A DNA stretch of 61,885 nt from Methylobacterium sp. NEAU K (GTDB lineage Bacteria > Pseudomonadota > Alphaproteobacteria > Rhizobiales > Beijerinckiaceae). The translations under genes were made by a program, and so were the position numbers. This document shows, piece by piece, positions 50,845 to 60,344 of the stretch; the stretch's first letter is position 1, and each line of letters begins with the position of its first letter. The stretch lies in NCBI RefSeq assembly GCF_030700285.1, contig NZ_JAUYZJ010000017.1:1-61885 (forward strand), read 5' to 3'. The notes below the pieces were generated by a model that was not told the origin of the DNA, ran no database searches, and was given only the letters and a program-made list of their open reading frames with translations.

Positions 50845-52044
50845 TCAGGCTCCGTAGCGACGCAGGCGCTGCGGGAAGATGCCCTGCGGCCGGATCATCA
50901 GGAAGGCGATCACCGTCACGCCGAAAAACAAGATCCGGTAATCGGAGAAGGCGCGCAGTTTCTCCGGCAGCAGCGTGAGCAGGAAAGCGCCGACGATGAC
51001 GCCGAGCGTGTTGTCCATGCCGCCGGCGATGACCATCGTCATGATGGTCACCGAGACCAGGAAGGTGAAATTGTCGGGCGAGATGAAGCCGACGTAGAAC
51101 GCGTAGATCGTGCCGGCAAACCCCGCCAGGAACGCATCGACCGCGAAGGCCAGGACCTTGTACCAGGTCGTGTTGATGCCCTGACAGCGCGCCGCGAGCT
51201 CGTCCGCCCGGATCGCGTTCCATGCGAGACCCACCCGCGAATCGTGCACGCGCCGGGCAAACAGGATCGCGATCCCGACGAGCACCGCCGAGAGATAGTA
51301 GAAGTTCGCCTGCGACGGCAGCTCGTAGCCGAAGATGACCAGTGGCGCGGCGAAGGAATGCCCGAACAGCTCGGGTACCGGGATGCCGACGAGGCCGTTC
51401 GGGCCGCCGGTGAAGTCGAGGTTGTTCAGGAGTTGGTGGATCACGACGCCGAAGGCGATCGTGACCAGCGCCAGATAGCTCTCCCGCGTGCGCATCGAGG
51501 GAACGCCGAGCAGGAATCCGAAGAACGTGGCGACGATCGCGGCGGCCGGCAGGGCGAGCCAGAAGCTGACGTCCCAGTTCAGCGCCAGGAGCGCCGAGGC
51601 GTAGGCGCCGATCCCGTAGGAGGCGCCGGTCGCGAAGTTCGGGATGTTGGCGCTGCCGAGCTGAAAGTTCAGCGCCAGCGCCAGCACGGCGTAGAGCTGC
51701 GCCAGGACGAGGAGGTGCAGCGCATAGGTGCTCCTCTCCACGACGAAGGGGAAGGCGAGGACGATGACGAGACCGAGCAGGATGGCGAAGCGCGCCTGAT
51801 CGGCGAAGGCGGTCTCGATCCGTGCCTCCAAAGCCGGGCGATACTGCATGGCGACGAGCGCGGCGCCGAACAGGACGAGCAGCGCGACGACGACGCGCCA
51901 ATCCTCGGCGAGCAGGAACTGGCGCAGGAACAGGGCACCCGCGATCTCGATCGCTGCGACCAGGGCGATGGCCCGGGGCGCTGTGACGGCGGGGCTGGCG
52001 ACGGCCGCCGGGGCGGGATTCGACGCAGGGGTCGATGCGAACAT
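50845..52044 (-). CDS. livM: ABC transporter permease, LivM type
   Basis: A 399-residue permease with about 10 hydrophobic segments and the EAA-like loop (GLAWNAIRADELAARCQGIN). An N-terminal Ala/Pro-rich tail precedes the first membrane span. Blocks LALNFQLGSANIPNFATGAS and VIAGGMDNTLGVIVGAFLLT are characteristic. The ATG at 52044 is 4 bases from the livH stop. Confidence 0.9.
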   Translation of the reverse strand: MFASTPASNPAPAAVASPAVTAPRAIALVAAIEIAGALFLRQFLLAEDWRVVVALLVLFGAALVAMQYRPALEARIETAFADQARFAILLGLVIVLAFPFVVERSTYALHLLVLAQLYAVLALALNFQLGSANIPNFATGASYGIGAYASALLALNWDVSFWLALPAAAIVATFFGFLLGVPSMRTRESYLALVTIAFGVVIHQLLNNLDFTGGPNGLVGIPVPELFGHSFAAPLVIFGYELPSQANFYYLSAVLVGIAILFARRVHDSRVGLAWNAIRADELAARCQGINTTWYKVLAFAVDAFLAGFAGTIYAFYVGFISPDNFTFLVSVTIMTMVIAGGMDNTLGVIVGAFLLTLLPEKLRAFSDYRILFFGVTVIAFLMIRPQGIFPQRLRRYGA

Positions 52045-52048
52045 CGTC

Positions 52049-52966
52049 TCAGACCTTCTCGACGACGGTGCGGCCCAGGAGCCCGCTTGGACGAAAGACC
52101 AGCACGGCAATCACCAGCAGGAAGACGAAGACGAGGCGATAGGAGGCGCCATTCGGGATGGTGGCCTGCACCAAGGTGTCGATGCCGGCGATGAGCAGGC
52201 TGCCGATGATCGCGCCCGGCATCGAGCCGAGGCCCCCCGCCACCGCCGCCGAGAAGCCGATGAGCCCCACATCGATGCTGAAATCGAAGCGGACGATGCC
52301 CGCGTAGCCCGCGAAGAACAGGCCGCCCAACGCGCCGATGGCCGATGCGATGAAGAAGGTGAGCAGGAAGATCCGCTCCGGCGAGATCGCCATGAGGCGT
52401 GCCGCGTCGCGGTCCTGCGACACTGCCCGGATGTGCAGGCCGAGCCGGGTCCGGCCGAGAACCAGGAAGAGGCTGCCCACGCACAGGACCGACACCGTGA
52501 TCGCCACGAGGCTGAACAGCGGCACCGCGGTCCCGAACAGGTCGATGCTGCCCGTGAAGAGGCGCGGGATAGCGTGGGGGTTCGAGCCGTTCGGAAACAC
52601 ATGCCGTATCAGCTCGCGCAGCACGATGCCGAGGGCGACGGTGGCCACCAGCGCCATCATGGCGGGCGCGTTACGGAACCGCTTGATGATCGTGGCGTAG
52701 AGCGCACCGCCCAGGGCACCCGTCACCAGAACTGCGAGCAGAGCCGCCAGCGCGAACCCGACCGGGAGCGGGGCCACTCCGAAGGCGCCGCCGAGCACCG
52801 GCACGATGGCGAGCGCCAGGAACGGCGCCGTCAGTGCGACGTCCGCGTGCGAGAAATGGATGATATTGAGCACCCCGAAGAGCAGGCTGAAGCCGACGGC
52901 AATAAGGGCGTAGATCGCGCCGAGAGTAATGAAATTCAGGAGCTGCTGTGTGATCTGCGCGGCCAT
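52049..52966 (-). CDS. livH: ABC transporter permease, LivH type
   Basis: A 305-residue permease: ITLGAIYALIAVGFSLLFGV at the N-terminus, LGLHIRAVSQDRDAARLMAI (EAA loop) and GGLGSMPGAIIGSLLIAGID near the C-terminus, with eight or so membrane spans. It is first in the operon and divergent from the binding-protein gene. Confidence 0.92.
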   Translation of the reverse strand: MAAQITQQLLNFITLGAIYALIAVGFSLLFGVLNIIHFSHADVALTAPFLALAIVPVLGGAFGVAPLPVGFALAALLAVLVTGALGGALYATIIKRFRNAPAMMALVATVALGIVLRELIRHVFPNGSNPHAIPRLFTGSIDLFGTAVPLFSLVAITVSVLCVGSLFLVLGRTRLGLHIRAVSQDRDAARLMAISPERIFLLTFFIASAIGALGGLFFAGYAGIVRFDFSIDVGLIGFSAAVAGGLGSMPGAIIGSLLIAGIDTLVQATIPNGASYRLVFVFLLVIAVLVFRPSGLLGRTVVEKV

Positions 52967-53251
52967 ATACTCCCTCGCCCGAACGTGCGGCTGGCCACGC
53001 GGGTGCCGGCTCTTCCGCGGACCGTAGACCGGGGAAGGGAGGGACAGGGGTTAAATTTTTTGAACCTGCGCTTCGCCGCAGCGAAAGGAACAGGCGCTCC
53101 GGCGCCCTCGCAGCTGCTTCGGAAAAAAAGCACCTCGGCTTCCAAACATCCGATTTGCCTGCGGTATCGAAGAACGGATGCTTGAGCGTGGGCCGCCGGA
53201 GGGTCGCCCGAGCCGACGCGCCCGCCGCGGGCGCCTTTGAGGGAGGGGTCA
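52967..53251. promoter_or_regulatory. Divergent promoter region of the liv system
   Basis: These 285 bases lie between livH and the binding-protein gene. The part near 53049-53140 has a run aaattttttgaacctgcg and imperfect GC hairpins (gcgcttcgccgcagcg and gcgctccggcgc). A LysR site is expected but cannot be pinpointed. Confidence 0.4.
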
Positions 53252-54385
53252 ATGCGCTCTAGATCCAGGTTTCTTGCGGGCCGGTTTGGCGCTGTCCTCG
53301 CGCTGGCGACCGCCGCGATCCTGGCCGGCGGCGCGAGCGGCGCGTTCGCCCAAGAGAGCGTGAAGATCGGCTTCATCGGCCCGCTATCGGGCGGCAATGC
53401 CCAGCAGGGTCTCTCCGCACGCAACGGCTTCCAGCTCGCGATCGACCAAGCCAACGCCGCGGGCCTGCCCTTCAAAATCGAGCCGGTCATTCTCGACGAC
53501 GCCGCCAATCCGCAAACCGGCGTGTCCGCCGCCTTGAAGCTGACGAACGACAGCCAGGTCGTTGCGGCGACCGGGCACTGGAACAGCGGCGTCGCGCTCG
53601 CGACCATCCCGGTCTTCCAGCGCGCCGGCGTCCCCTTTGTCGTCTGGGGCGCGATCTCGCCAAAGATCACCGAGCGCAACAACCCCATGATTTCCCGGGT
53701 GGTGACGACGCTGGTCAACACCAACGAGCCGCTGGCCGCCTGGGCGGCGAAGAACATCGGTAAGTCGATCGCCATTGTGTCCGACACGAGCGATTACGGG
53801 GCAGCGAACACGAAGAATTTCGAGAAGTTCTACACGGCGGCAGGTGGCAAGATCGTCGCCACGGAGGCCGCGCCGGTCGGCACGACCGATTTCCGAGCGC
53901 TGCTGACCAAGATCAAGCCCTTGTCGCCGGACGCCATCTATTTTGGCGGCGTCGTGACGGAGGCCGCCCTCGTCCGCCAGCAGATGGCGGAACTCGGAAT
54001 GACCGCGCCCATGATCGGTGTCGACGGTTTCCACGACGCCGAGTTCATCAAGATCGCAGGCCCGGCGGCTGAAGGCACCATCGCCGGCATCGCGAAGGAG
54101 AAGGGCAATCCGCAACTCGCGAAGCTGACGCAGGATTACCAAGCGGCCAAGTTCTCCGAGCCTGCGACGACCTACACGAAGAATGCCTTCGACGCGGCCA
54201 ACATCATCATCGAAGCGTTGAAGAAGGCGGGCACGAAGGACAAGGCCGCCATCGCGAAGGCGATCCGCGAGACGCAGTACGACGGCGCCATGGGTCACAC
54301 CAGCTTCGACGAGAATGGCCAGACCAAGCTTCCGGTCGAGCTCGAACTGCGCGCCGTAAAGAACGGCAGCTGGACGACACAGTAA
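53252..54385 (+). CDS. ABC transporter substrate-binding protein, LivJ/K type
   Basis: A 377-residue periplasmic binding protein. The signal peptide (MRSRSRFLAGRFGAVLALAT, cleavage near FAQES) is followed by SVKIGFIGPLSGGNAQQGLS, a Leu/Ile/Val-binding-type domain, and VVTTLVNTNEPLAAWAAKNI and MAELGMTAPMIGVDGFHDAE. The ATG at 53252 has GGGAGGGG upstream. It is divergent from livH-M-G-F, which makes a complete transporter. The ligand is unknown and probably is the substrate of the monooxygenase, deacylase and RidA/DUF1028 enzymes of that operon. Confidence 0.92.
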   Translation: MRSRSRFLAGRFGAVLALATAAILAGGASGAFAQESVKIGFIGPLSGGNAQQGLSARNGFQLAIDQANAAGLPFKIEPVILDDAANPQTGVSAALKLTNDSQVVAATGHWNSGVALATIPVFQRAGVPFVVWGAISPKITERNNPMISRVVTTLVNTNEPLAAWAAKNIGKSIAIVSDTSDYGAANTKNFEKFYTAAGGKIVATEAAPVGTTDFRALLTKIKPLSPDAIYFGGVVTEAALVRQQMAELGMTAPMIGVDGFHDAEFIKIAGPAAEGTIAGIAKEKGNPQLAKLTQDYQAAKFSEPATTYTKNAFDAANIIIEALKKAGTKDKAAIAKAIRETQYDGAMGHTSFDENGQTKLPVELELRAVKNGSWTTQ

Positions 54386-54672
54386 ATAGAACTCGGTTGC
54401 AATAAATTCTACTGCGCCTCACGAAGGCACGGCAAAGTATAGCCGGCGATGGGTCTCCAATCTCGCGTGTTTGGGGACACTTTTTGAGGACGGGCAGGCA
54501 ACGCCTCGCGTATCGGGGCCTCTCGGACTATGTTCGGCTCGGAACACGATGATCCACTGATCTCGCGACTGCGGGCTTCGTACCGGCGGCTCCTCGTGCC
54601 GAGCGCTCAGTCGTCACGGATGAGAGACCATCGTTGGTGCGATTCAGGCACTTAATCATCGCGTCGCAATGT
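54386..54672. other. Intergenic region left of the IS3 element, no gene recognised
   Basis: About 290 bases. I looked for the missing 3' part of the flavin-oxidase-like gene on the minus strand and did not find it, so the insertion was probably followed by a deletion on this side. No strong promoter or terminator is apparent. Confidence 0.35.
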
Positions 54673-54722
54673 TGAACCGCCCCGGGTTTCCCGGAGGCTC
54701 CAACTCTTGAGAGACTGGAGCC

Positions 54723-55007
54723 ATGACGAAGCATACCCCACCCTTTTCTCCTGAGGTCCGCGAACGCGCGGTGCGGATGGTGCTGGAGCACCAGGGCGAG
54801 CACGACTCGCAGGATGGAGCGCTCCGCTCGATCGCCGCCAAGATCGGCCGCTCCGGTGAGACGCTACGCAACTGGGTGAGATAGGCCGAACGTGACTGGG
54901 GCGTGCAGGCCGGGCAGACGACGGACGAGCGCGAGCGGATCAAGGCGCTGGAGCGGGAAGTGCGCGAACTCCGGCTGGCCAATGAGATCCTGAGGAAGGC
55001 ATCCGCT
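54723..55007 (+). pseudogene. IS3 transposase OrfA, nonsense mutation
   Basis: The frame starts [20 protein letters not shown] and has the HTH region [18 protein letters not shown], then a TAG at 54882-54884 where relatives have Gln (CAG). After the stop the frame continues with the coiled-coil [20 protein letters not shown] and [10 protein letters not shown], the normal end of OrfA. One base change explains the break. Confidence 0.85.
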
Positions 55008-55914
<907 letters not shown>

Positions 55915-55986
55915 TATGCCCAGGCCGAGGTCCAAGCCTTGGCCGCTTGATCCAAACCAAACTGCCTCCGAAAATCCCGGGGCGGT

Positions 55987-56085
55987 TCAGTCGCTGACGA
56001 TCGCCCGCTCTTGCGTGTCCGCCAGCCGGCGCGTGCCGAAGCGGTCCTGCAGCGCCCGTTGCTCGGACGTGTAGAAGCTTCCCAT
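55987..56085 (-). pseudogene. Pyridoxamine 5'-phosphate oxidase-like protein, N-terminal 32 codons
   Basis: The ATG at 56085 starts MGSFYTSEQRALQDRFGTRR and then LADTQERAIVSD, which resembles the start of a pyridoxamine 5'-phosphate oxidase-family flavin protein. The next codon, TGA, is the first three bases of the IS3 inverted repeat (TGAACCGCC). The insertion therefore both cut the gene and provided the stop. The gene begins 11 bases after the SSS symporter stop, so it was the third gene of that transcript. Confidence 0.7.
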
Positions 56086-56096
56086 CGCGAGCCTCC

Positions 56097-57611
56097 TCAG
56101 GCCAGAACCGGTCGGGTCTGAGGGTTTACCTCCGCCTGCCTTTCTCTCCTGGCCCGCACGACCGCGAACAGGTCCTCGATCCGGCGCTGTTCGTCGGCCG
56201 AGTGCGGGAGCAGATAGGCGCAGGCGACGTAGACGAGCAGATTGACGACCAGGCCGAAGCAGCCGGAGGTCAGGCCATAGCCGAAGGGCAAGTGCCCGCC
56301 ATAGGCGAACTCCAGCCCGACCGCGGTGACGAAGCCCAGGATCATGCCGGCGAACGCGCCCTGCCGGTTCCCACGCTTCCAGAAGATGCCGAGGAACTGC
56401 GGGACCGAGAGCTGGATGATGCCCTGGTAGGCCAGCACCGCCAGCGAGAACAGCGCCGGCAGCGTCAGGGTGGCGAGCCAAGAGGCGAGCAGGGTCAGCA
56501 GCAGCATGCCGACCTTGGCGATGACGATCATCTGCCGCTGTTCGAGCTGGACATAGTTGCCGACGAGGTCGTTGGCGAGCTGCGCGCCATAGGCCTGTAT
56601 GTTCCCGTCCGTATGCCCCATCGAGGCAGCCAGCAGCACGACGCCGGCAAGGCCCAGCAGCACAAGGCCGCCGGCCTGCTGGGAGACGATGAACCAGACG
56701 TCGTCGGGCTTGGCCACCGCCTCTGGCACTTTCGAGGCGAGCATGCCGAAGATCAGCAGCGCCACCCCAAACATGAAGGTCAGCGGCACGGCGAGGGCGG
56801 CCGACTTCTTCAGGGTGTGGACGCCATCGGCCGTGAATAGGCGCACGAAGATGTAGGGCCAGCACCAGCCGCCGAGCGCGCCGGTGAACATCAGCGCGAA
56901 AAGATAGAGCGGACCTTCCTTGGACCCGAAGCTCGGGATCGCGAACATCTTCGGGTCGAGTGTGGTGAGGGTGCTGCCACGAGCTACCATCAGCCAGACG
57001 ATCAGCGCGACGAGCATCAGGCCGCCGCCGATATAGGCAACGATGCCTTGCAGGTAATCCGAGATGACGACGCCGCGCATGCCCAGGCGCACCGTCCAGA
57101 CCTGCCGCAAGGCGATGACGAGCACGCCGACAACCACCGAGATCGAGAACGACAGCGCGCCGAGCGACATGGCCTGGAACAGGTTGCCGAGCGCCTGCAT
57201 GCCGAGCACTAGCCAGGGCAGGCCCGAAACGATGCCGATCAGGGCGGCCACTGTGCGGATGTGGCGCGATCCGTAGCGCAGCGCGAACAGGTCGCCCTGG
57301 GTGCGCAGATCGTAGGCCTTGCCCCAGATCCAGACGGGCCGGGCGAGCACGAACAGCAGCACCACGGTCAGGAGCGAGTAGGACAGGACGTAGAACGACA
57401 TCACCCCGGCCGTGACCGAGAGCGCGCCGAAGGCGGTGAACATCGAGCCCGGGTACCAGGTGTTGAGGAACGACATCGCCTGGTAGCGCGCGCCGAAAGA
57501 CCGGCCGCCCACGGCGTAGTCGGTGAAGGATTGGTCGACAGTGCGGTTGCGTTGGAGCACCCAGACGACGCCGGCGAAGAACAGGGCGAGCATGCCGAAG
57601 GTGACGATCAT
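56097..57611 (-). CDS. SSS-family sodium:solute symporter
   Basis: A 504-residue carrier with about 13 hydrophobic segments. The SSS region includes QSFTDYAVGGRSFGARYQAM, FLNTWYPGSMFTAFGALSVT and GALGGWCWPYIFVRLFTADG. The ATG at 57611 overlaps the small upstream gene by 4 bases (ATGA). The family takes up monocarboxylates, pantothenate, proline or urea with sodium. The short partner suggests the PanF/YhdT or acetate-type arrangement. It is intact, unlike the SSS gene at 17029. Confidence 0.87.
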   Translation of the reverse strand: MIVTFGMLALFFAGVVWVLQRNRTVDQSFTDYAVGGRSFGARYQAMSFLNTWYPGSMFTAFGALSVTAGVMSFYVLSYSLLTVVLLFVLARPVWIWGKAYDLRTQGDLFALRYGSRHIRTVAALIGIVSGLPWLVLGMQALGNLFQAMSLGALSFSISVVVGVLVIALRQVWTVRLGMRGVVISDYLQGIVAYIGGGLMLVALIVWLMVARGSTLTTLDPKMFAIPSFGSKEGPLYLFALMFTGALGGWCWPYIFVRLFTADGVHTLKKSAALAVPLTFMFGVALLIFGMLASKVPEAVAKPDDVWFIVSQQAGGLVLLGLAGVVLLAASMGHTDGNIQAYGAQLANDLVGNYVQLEQRQMIVIAKVGMLLLTLLASWLATLTLPALFSLAVLAYQGIIQLSVPQFLGIFWKRGNRQGAFAGMILGFVTAVGLEFAYGGHLPFGYGLTSGCFGLVVNLLVYVACAYLLPHSADEQRRIEDLFAVVRARRERQAEVNPQTRPVLA

Positions 57612-57844
57612 GCCGCACTCCTGGCATCGGCCGCGTCGAGCAGGTAGGCGGCGATCAGGCTCGCGGTGATGCACAGGCTGACGGCGAGGAAGTAGAAGAG
57701 GGCGGTCGGGATCCCGGCAATTGGGGTCGTGCGGCCGTCAGCCGCCCAGTAGAGCGGCGGGGTTAGCGCGACGATGGCGTCGAGCGCGAACCACAGTTTG
57801 ACCATCCCGCGCCGGAGTGGCGCAGGTGAGCCTTGTTTCAGCAT
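57608..57844 (-). CDS. Small membrane protein paired with the SSS symporter
   Basis: A 78-residue protein with two hydrophobic spans (VKLWFALDAIVALTPPLYWA and ALFYFLAVSLCITASLIAAY). It starts at the ATG at 57844 after GAGGAAA; the longer frame to 57940 is not supported. The size and the coupling to an SSS carrier recall the YhdT/DUF997 or DUF4212 small partners, but I cannot fix the family. Confidence 0.72.
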   Translation of the reverse strand: MLKQGSPAPLRRGMVKLWFALDAIVALTPPLYWAADGRTTPIAGIPTALFYFLAVSLCITASLIAAYLLDAADARSAA

Positions 57845-57866
57845 GGCGTTTCCTCGTTTTATTGTT

Positions 57867-58316
57867 CTAGTGAAGCACGGGTTCGAGCTTGTCGAAGCAG
57901 CTCGGCCAATCCTCTCGGTAGGCTTCGCGGACATCGGCACGGGCGATCCGCCTGTGGGTCAGGCGCATCTCGCTGGTGCCGTCATCCTGTGGGATGAAAT
58001 CGATCTGGAGCAACGTCTCCTCGCCCGGCAGCAAGTCGAGGGGGCCGTCATAGATCCAGGTCTGGACGATGCGCCGGCCCGGTTCGAGCTCCTGATAACG
58101 GCCGCTGATCCGGTGCTGTGCGCCGTCCGGCCCGCGGGTCCACAACTCGAAGCGTCCGCCGACCCGGAGATCGGTCTCGGCCTGCTCGACCACGTTCGCG
58201 CCAGGCGCGAGCCAACGCTGGATCATCAGCGGGTCGGTCCAGGCCCGGTAGAGCTTATCGCAGGTCGCCCGGAACGTGCGGATGAGGACGACGGCGGCGT
58301 CAGTGTCGGTCATCAT
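57867..58316 (-). CDS. SRPBCC/AHSA1-family protein
   Basis: A 149-residue START-like protein: VVLIRTFRATCDKLYRAWTD, then MIQRWLAPGANVVEQAETDL and GRFELWTRGPDGAQHRISGR, with the C-terminal REAYREDWPSCFDKLEPVLH. This is the AHSA1/SRPBCC group usually encoded next to an ArsR regulator. It overlaps that gene by 17 bases. It probably binds a small hydrophobic ligand; the function is unknown. Confidence 0.87.
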   Translation of the reverse strand: MMTDTDAAVVLIRTFRATCDKLYRAWTDPLMIQRWLAPGANVVEQAETDLRVGGRFELWTRGPDGAQHRISGRYQELEPGRRIVQTWIYDGPLDLLPGEETLLQIDFIPQDDGTSEMRLTHRRIARADVREAYREDWPSCFDKLEPVLH

Positions 58317-58644
58317 CGTTCTCGGCGTTCAGCAGATCGTCGAGAGCATCGAGCCGTGCGTCCCAGAAATCGGTGTAGGTCCGCAGCCAGGAGAGCGCTC
58401 GCACGAGGGGTTCGCGCTCAAGCGAGCAGCGATGCACCCGGCCTTCGATCTCGCGATGGATGAGTCCAGCCCCTTCCAGCACCTTCACATGCTTGGAGGC
58501 GGCGGCCAGCGACATGGCGTAGGGCTCGGCGAGTTCGGAAACGGTGCGTTCACCGGACGCGAGCTGATGGACCATGGCCCTGCGCGTTGGATCGGCGAGG
58601 GCATGGAAGACGCCGTCCAGGGCCGACTGCGGTTGCTCAACCAT
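58300..58644 (-). CDS. ArsR-family transcriptional regulator
   Basis: A 114-residue winged HTH regulator: GVFHALADPTRRAMVHQLAS, then ERTVSELAEPYAMSLAAASK and HVKVLEGAGLIHRE. No metal-binding CxC is present, so it belongs to the non-metal ArsR group that pairs with SRPBCC proteins. The ATG at 58644 is used; no good ribosome site precedes it, so the mRNA may have a short leader. Confidence 0.87.
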   Translation of the reverse strand: MVEQPQSALDGVFHALADPTRRAMVHQLASGERTVSELAEPYAMSLAAASKHVKVLEGAGLIHREIEGRVHRCSLEREPLVRALSWLRTYTDFWDARLDALDDLLNAENDDDRH

Positions 58645-59234
58645 ATGGTTTATAATTGCAGGACGGTCTGGTGAGCGCAAGAGGTCAATCTGAAATTCCT
58701 GGCCGCTCGGAAGCGGATCGTCGCAAACGACCCTTCTCGGGCATGCTGAAGATCGCCAGAGCTTCCCAAAAGCGGTCATATGTCGGCCGCCGTTCAAGGT
58801 CGGCTTGGGGCGGATAGCAGCTTTTCGGCTATCGCGCGACGAAGGTCCGATTCAAGCCAATCCCAGATATTCAGCCGCCTGAGACTCTGATCCGTAAGCG
58901 ACCTTCTTACTTTGCCTTGAGCGATACGCCTAAGGAGTGCCTACGGACCGTCCGAAGCGAAGCTTCGCCGTCTGCGCGGGTATGGAACGCTTATAGGAGC
59001 AAATGCCCGCGGCCAACATTTTGTTGGCTCAAAATCGATTGGCGCCTTAGCAACATTTCGACACGTCCAGTCGCTGCCGATGACTAAATTGTCGGCAGAA
59101 TAAATACACAATTTATTGGAATATATTCACCTACGTCTTTTTGCCGAATTTATGATACTTACGTATGCCTATATTGGCTAACAAGAATAATCCGGTTTAT
59201 GCGTCGGGACAATTCAAACTGATGGAAGATTCAG
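58645..59234. other. Intergenic region with a repeated 16-bp hairpin motif
   Basis: About 590 bases. GCCGCTCGGAAGCGGA at 58702-58717 can form a CCGCT/AGCGG stem and is repeated exactly at 61786-61801. From 59090 to 59230 the DNA is A+T-rich (aataaatacacaatttattg) and likely contains the methyltransferase promoter. No gene is recognised. Confidence 0.4.
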
Positions 59235-60335
59235 ATGGACATTCAGGCGCCTTCCATTTCCAAAAAATCCTTCCTACAGAAGATCGCAAATATCATTTTG
59301 ATTCCCCTTCAGGATGCGCAGGGAATGCATGCGGATCCTGAGGAACAGGCCGTCCCTGATCCAGCAGCTTGGACCAAATCCCAGCGGGAGGCCTGGCAGA
59401 GCGTCGAAATGGAGCTGTTCCGTGACGCTATCCGGATTGGAACATTGAGAATACGGGAGTCCGTGCTCAACGATCTTTCGGCCTATTATCAAATCTCGTC
59501 TGAAGAATGCAGAGAGAAATGCCTGCATTGGGAGAAATGGAGCGTTGAGGAATGGAAATCGGCGGACAGGACTACAAATCTAGGCATACGCGATTTCTAT
59601 AACACAACAAAATCATGGTCCTTCGACTTAATGTGGTATGCTTATCTACAAGCAACTGGTCATAGTTTTCCAGCCGCAGTTATGACATCGAGATTTGTAT
59701 TGGAACATAGCAGCGGGCGGCGGCACCTCGATTTCGGATCCGGCGTGGGCGTCACCAGTCAGCTTTTCCGGCGTCTTGGCTTCGAGACCAGTCTCGCAGA
59801 TGTATCGTGTCCGCTCCTGGATTTTGCCCGCTGGCGGCTTGAGCGCCGCGGTGACACCGCAAGATACATCGATCTCAACAATGAAACGCTGCCTGAGAAC
59901 ACATACGACTGTATTACCGCCCTCGATACGCTTGTCCATGTGACTGATTTTGATGACACCATCGATCAGCTGCATCGAGCGCTCCACGCTGGCGGATGGC
60001 TATTCGCAAATTTTGATATCCGGGCACGTGACTCTGAGGCTAGCGCATCCCACCTCTATCATGATGCCATAGATCTCGACTGCCGACTTCAGAAACGAGG
60101 TTTTATTAATATAACAACGCTTAACTCTGTTACGCATTGCTACCAGCGGATCGTTCCCGGAACGATCCGTCATAAGCTTCACAATGGCAAAAATTTCATT
60201 AGCGCCCCTATGCGGAGGTCAATATTCACACTTCAGAGAGTTAGGTTTCCGACACCCGTACGCGTGATTAAGCTCGCCTACCGTTTAGCTACCGGCCGTA
60301 AGATCGTTACAAATGAAAAATTCCTCCGCTCGTGA
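59235..60335 (+). CDS. SAM-dependent class I methyltransferase
   Basis: A 366-residue protein. A helical N-terminal part (about 1-155) precedes a Rossmann methyltransferase domain. That domain has motif I HLDFGSGVGVTSQLFRRLGF, acidic motif II SLADVSCPLLDFARWRLE, DCITALDTLVHVTDFDDTID and LHRALHAGGWLFANFDIRAR. The gene is visibly more A+T-rich than the hmf or liv genes and uses more AT-ending codons, which hints at horizontal transfer. It is followed 9 bases later by an acyltransferase gene, so a surface-polysaccharide or lipid modification role is plausible. No substrate can be read. Confidence 0.8.
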   Translation: MDIQAPSISKKSFLQKIANIILIPLQDAQGMHADPEEQAVPDPAAWTKSQREAWQSVEMELFRDAIRIGTLRIRESVLNDLSAYYQISSEECREKCLHWEKWSVEEWKSADRTTNLGIRDFYNTTKSWSFDLMWYAYLQATGHSFPAAVMTSRFVLEHSSGRRHLDFGSGVGVTSQLFRRLGFETSLADVSCPLLDFARWRLERRGDTARYIDLNNETLPENTYDCITALDTLVHVTDFDDTIDQLHRALHAGGWLFANFDIRARDSEASASHLYHDAIDLDCRLQKRGFINITTLNSVTHCYQRIVPGTIRHKLHNGKNFISAPMRRSIFTLQRVRFPTPVRVIKLAYRLATGRKIVTNEKFLRS

Positions 60336-60344
60336 GTTGAATTT

